From: Planctomycetaceae bacterium
Lineage (GTDB): Bacteria; Planctomycetota; Planctomycetia; Isosphaerales; Isosphaeraceae
DNA length: 8,216 nt
Assembly: GCA_019232645.1 (NCBI GenBank)
Contig: JAFANO010000433.1
Coordinates: forward strand, 1 to 8,216
Reading direction: 5' to 3'
Below the pieces are notes generated by a model, which did no database searches, was not told where the DNA came from, and worked only from the letters and a program-made list of their open reading frames with translations. This document shows positions 6,948 through 8,216 of the stretch, in pieces. Position 1 is the first letter of the stretch; each line of letters opens with the position of its first letter. The position numbers were made by a program, and so were the translations under genes.

Positions 6948-7535
6948 TCACCCGGTCTCCGAGGTCCGCTGCTCGGGCGTCGACGCGGCCGCCGGCTGCG
7001 GCGGCAGGCTGAAGCGCATCGGCTCGGCGTCCTTGGTCGCGTCGAAGACCGACAGGAGCTTGGCCTTGTCGAAGATCATCTGCTCCCGGCTCAGCCCGGT
7101 CAAGTCATAAAAGCCCGTCAGCTCGATCGCCTCGACCGGGCAGGCCTCCTCGCACATCCCGCAGTAGATGCACCGCAGCTCGTCAATGACGAAGCTCTCG
7201 CAGTACTTCTCGCGGTCGGGCCAGGTCTCGGGGGCGGTCGCGCCGACGATGTCGATGCAGTGCGCCGGGCAGGCCGTGGCGCAGAGCATGCAGGCGACGC
7301 ACTTGACGCGCCCCTGCTCGTCCTTGTTCAGCCGGTGCACGCCCCGGTAGTTGGGCGACGGCACGTGCTGCTCCTCGGGATACTCCATCGTGAACACCTT
7401 GTTGCGGAAGACGACGCCCGCCATGTGCTTCGCGGTGACGCCCAGCCCGTCGGCGATCTGGGGCAGGTACCACTTCTCCGCGAGCGTCAGCTTCGGCGGC
7501 GTGAGGCGCTTCAGGTGTGGGTCATTGAGATGCAC
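6948..7535 (-). CDS. nuoI: NADH-quinone oxidoreductase subunit I (2x[4Fe-4S] ferredoxin-like)
   Basis: Peripheral-arm iron-sulfur subunit that passes electrons through clusters N6a and N6b toward the terminal cluster N2 in NuoB next to the quinone site. 195 residues (E. coli 180). Two complete ferredoxin motifs are visible: CVACMLCATACP (Cys79, 82, 85, 89) and CIYCGMCEEACP (Cys122, 125, 128, 132). Ahead of them is the family's N-terminal region, with VVFRNKVFTMEYPEE at 41-55 and NYRGVHRL at 62-69. No transmembrane segment is present; it should sit on the cytoplasmic face against NuoH. The C-terminal 20 residues are a hydrophilic Pro/Ala/Thr tail. The start is GTG, supported by GGGAGG seven bases upstream. 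It is preceded by an unusually long repeat-filled gap after nuoH and followed by 117 bp to nuoJ. Confidence 0.98.
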   Translation of the reverse strand: MHLNDPHLKRLTPPKLTLAEKWYLPQIADGLGVTAKHMAGVVFRNKVFTMEYPEEQHVPSPNYRGVHRLNKDEQGRVKCVACMLCATACPAHCIDIVGATAPETWPDREKYCESFVIDELRCIYCGMCEEACPVEAIELTGFYDLTGLSREQMIFDKAKLLSVFDATKDAEPMRFSLPPQPAAASTPEQRTSETG

Positions 7536-7542
7536 GGAGGGA

Positions 7543-7548
7543 CCTCCC
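7543..7548 (-). promoter_or_regulatory. Ribosome binding site of nuoI (decides GTG start)
   Basis: The minus strand reads GGGAGG seven bases before the GTG at 7535. It is the strongest Shine-Dalgarno match in the window. It shows that nuoI has its own translation start and does not depend on coupling to nuoH 521 bases away. Confidence 0.75.
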
Positions 7549-7574
7549 AGGGAATCTCACTTTCGGATGATTTC

Positions 7575-7658
7575 GGATTCGAGATGGCGGATTCGAGATG
7601 GCGGATTCGAGTTGACGGATTCGAGTTGACGGATTCCAGATGACGGATTCGGGTCGTG
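7575..7658. repeat. 14-bp tandem repeat array
   Basis: Consecutive 14-base units start at 7575, 7589, 7603, 7617 and 7631, with a decayed sixth at 7645. Units 1 and 2 are identical (GGATTCGAGATGGC), units 3 and 4 are identical (GGATTCGAGTTGAC), and unit 5 is GGATTCCAGATGAC. The paired identity of neighbours suggests growth by local duplication. A degenerate piece (TTTCGGATGATTTC, 7561-7574) may be an older unit. The period is not a multiple of three, which argues against coding. Confidence 0.9.
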
Positions 7659-7830
7659 TCCCAAGCGAATTGGAGCGGCTGGATTTCTCGGATTTTCGTC
7701 CACCGGCGAACGACGGCGACCGAGCCGCAAATCAATCAGAGAGCACGGGTGAAGAGGCCCGAAACCGTCGGAAATGGGCGCCGAGATTTCGTTCACGAAC
7801 AGCCGCTCCAATTCGCGGGGGACACGGCCC
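7651..7830. repeat. Imperfect inverted repeat, 30-nt arms
   Basis: Bases 7651-7680 match the reverse complement of 7801-7830 at 27 of 30 positions, counted by eye. The mismatches are one in the outer part and two adjacent bases (AA against CC) in the middle. The arms enclose 120 bases of unrecognised sequence. The shared core contains GCGAATTGGAGCGGCT. The arrangement resembles a small non-autonomous mobile or repeat element, but I see no target-site duplication. Confidence 0.7.
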
Positions 7831-7988
7831 AGAAGTCGGATTCGAGATACGAAAGTCGATCATCTCGCCTCCGGATCTGTCCTCTCGAACCTTGAATCCA
7901 ATTCGCGGGGGACACGGCCCAGAAGTCGGATTCGAGATGACGAATTTCGATCATCTCGAATCCGGATCTGTCCTCTCGAATCTTGAAT
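7808..7988. repeat. 90-bp direct duplication (two copies)
   Basis: Copy one spans 7808-7897 and copy two 7898-7988, lying head to tail. The first 41 bases are identical (7808-7848 against 7898-7938). The remaining 49-50 bases agree apart from scattered substitutions and a one-base indel. Each copy begins with CCAATTCGCGGGGGACACGG and ends near CTTGAAT. The identical front half and diverged back half suggest recent duplication or partial conversion. Confidence 0.9.
7926..7965. repeat. Perfect 14-bp stem hairpin
   Basis: CGGATTCGAGATGA (7927-7940) and TCATCTCGAATCCG (7951-7964) are exact reverse complements around a 10-base loop (CGAATTTCGA). A further T-G wobble pair is possible at 7926/7965 in plus-strand RNA. 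It lies in the second 90-bp copy. The first copy has the same layout (7837-7848 with 7862-7873), with two mismatches of twelve. No T-tract follows on either strand. It is similar in form to REP/BIME-type intergenic hairpins. Confidence 0.8.
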
Positions 7989-8003
7989 CCGAAATCTCGA
8001 ATC
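7954..8003. repeat. Three spaced copies of TCTCGAATC
   Basis: Exact copies start at 7954, 7974 and 7995, so the spacings are 20 and 21 bases. This is the reverse complement of the GATTCGAGA core in the tandem array near nuoI, so the two ends of the gap carry the same word in opposite orientations. The first copy is also the right arm of the hairpin. The spacing of about two helical turns could be meaningful for protein binding, or may only reflect decayed tandem repeats. Confidence 0.6.
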
Positions 8004-8018
8004 TCAAATTCGATCGTC

Positions 8019-8043
8019 CCAGGACAGAAGGCGAACTTCCTGG
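8019..8043 (-). other. Small inverted repeat after the nuoH stop
   Basis: CCAGGA (8019-8024) and TCCTGG (8038-8043) form a perfect 6-bp inverted repeat with a 13-base loop, 13 bases after the nuoH TGA in the direction of transcription. It is flanked by a second weak pair (CGATC 8011-8015 / GATCG 8051-8055). There is no T-tract. Weak evidence for a transcript 3'-end or processing structure. Confidence 0.3.
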
Positions 8044-8056
8044 AACGTGGGATCGA

Positions 8057-8216
8057 TCAGCCCCGGAACAGTTGCACGATCGCGGCGGTGGCCACCAGGT
8101 TGACCAGGGCCAGCGGGATCAGCGACTTCCAGGCCAGGTCCATCAATTGGTCGTAGCGGAACCGGGGCAGGGTCCACCGGATCCACATCGTAAAGAAGAT
8201 CATCAAGAAGACTTTG
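8057..8216 (-). CDS. nuoH: NADH-quinone oxidoreductase subunit H, C-terminal 52 residues (5' part outside window)
   Basis: NuoH is the membrane subunit that forms the quinone-access chamber and anchors the peripheral arm. Only its end is visible: the frame is open from the right edge to the TGA at 8057-8059. The readable protein includes [20 protein letters not shown] followed by a last helix ([19 protein letters not shown]). It matches the invariant LPR-x-RYDQ-h-M turn and the final transmembrane helix of NuoH (E. coli has LPRPRYDQVM). The ending in LFRG shortly after the helix is normal for the family. Its order before nuoI fits the standard nuo operon. Confidence 0.95.
   Translation of the reverse strand, partial: KVFLMIFFTMWIRWTLPRFRYDQLMDLAWKSLIPLALVNLVATAAIVQLFRG

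Larger units (their letters stand above)
7536..8056. other. 521-bp non-coding, repeat-rich gap between nuoH and nuoI
   Basis: No credible gene lies here. The open frames on both strands are short, start at unlikely codons and translate the repeats (for example RIRHLES-type peptides). Base composition is visibly less GC-rich than in the genes. The stretch contains a 14-bp tandem array, an inverted 30-nt pair, a 90-bp direct duplication, a strong hairpin and a cluster of TCTCGAATC copies, all annotated separately. The middle part (about 7681-7800) shows no repeat or gene that I can recognise. If nuoH and nuoI share a transcript, all of this is copied into mRNA. A promoter for nuoI could lie here, but I cannot point to one. 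Confidence 0.8.

Noticed and set aside
7612..7630. Two TTGAC boxes resembling -35 promoter elements on the plus strand
   Set aside because: They are part of identical tandem units, face away from all genes here, and have no convincing -10 box at proper spacing.
7511..7811. Small minus-strand frames (74 and 84 codons) across the 14-bp array
   Set aside because: They translate the repeats (RIRHLES, NSNP) and one starts at TTG. One runs into the start of nuoI. The 14-bp period changes frame each unit, so no peptide repeat is maintained.
7774..7986. Plus-strand 70-codon frame with a 30-residue internal repeat
   Set aside because: The 30-residue periodicity is a by-product of the 90-bp duplication. 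The one-base indel between copies breaks the frame relation in the second half, and there is no ribosome binding site or family motif.
7575..7988. Possible CRISPR array
   Set aside because: The 14-bp units are contiguous with no spacers, and the 90-bp copies lie head to tail with only two units. Neither has the 23-45 bp repeat plus unique-spacer form, and no cas gene is present.

Overview
This window holds the membrane-arm half of a bacterial respiratory complex I (NADH:quinone oxidoreductase, nuo) operon. All genes lie on the minus strand, so transcription runs from high to low coordinates in the order nuoH (3' end only), nuoI, nuoJ, nuoK, nuoL, nuoM, nuoN (3' end cut by the window edge). 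Every call rests on family motifs: the two CxxCxxCxxxCP ferredoxin clusters of NuoI, the paired membrane glutamates of NuoK, and the Glu/Lys/His proton-channel residues of the antiporter-like subunits NuoL, NuoM and NuoN. No gene foreign to complex I is visible, and I found no previously undescribed system. The window is mostly a housekeeping operon with some lineage-flavoured peculiarities.

Organism: the genes are very GC-rich with strongly GC-biased third codon positions, all six visible stops are TGA, and GTG starts are used. The operon is loosely packed (gaps of 42 to 117 bp, and one of 521 bp) instead of overlapping. The longest gap is full of degenerate 'GGATTCGAGA'-type repeats. Together with the enlarged NuoJ and NuoK, this suggests a high-GC planctomycete (Isosphaeraceae-like). 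That is inference from style, not proof.

Layout: 8057-8216 nuoH C-terminus; 7536-8056 repeat-rich non-coding gap; 6948-7535 nuoI; 5958-6830 nuoJ; 5414-5887 nuoK; 3287-5329 nuoL; 1557-3212 nuoM; 1-1514 nuoN. NuoH and NuoI form the junction between the peripheral and membrane arms (quinone site and clusters N6a/N6b). NuoJ and NuoK form the proximal membrane segment, and NuoN, NuoM and NuoL are the three antiporter-like proton pumps in order outward. Genes A-G are expected beyond the right edge.

The parts most worth a second look are: the nuoH-nuoI gap (a 14-bp tandem array, a 90-bp direct duplication, a 30-nt inverted repeat and a perfect 14-bp hairpin); a C-terminal extension on NuoK; extra N-terminal helices and an Ala/Pro-rich insert in NuoJ; a Lys-to-Arg change at a key pumping position of NuoN; and His-rich loops in NuoL and NuoM. 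The long open frames on the plus strand opposite these genes are GC-driven shadows.
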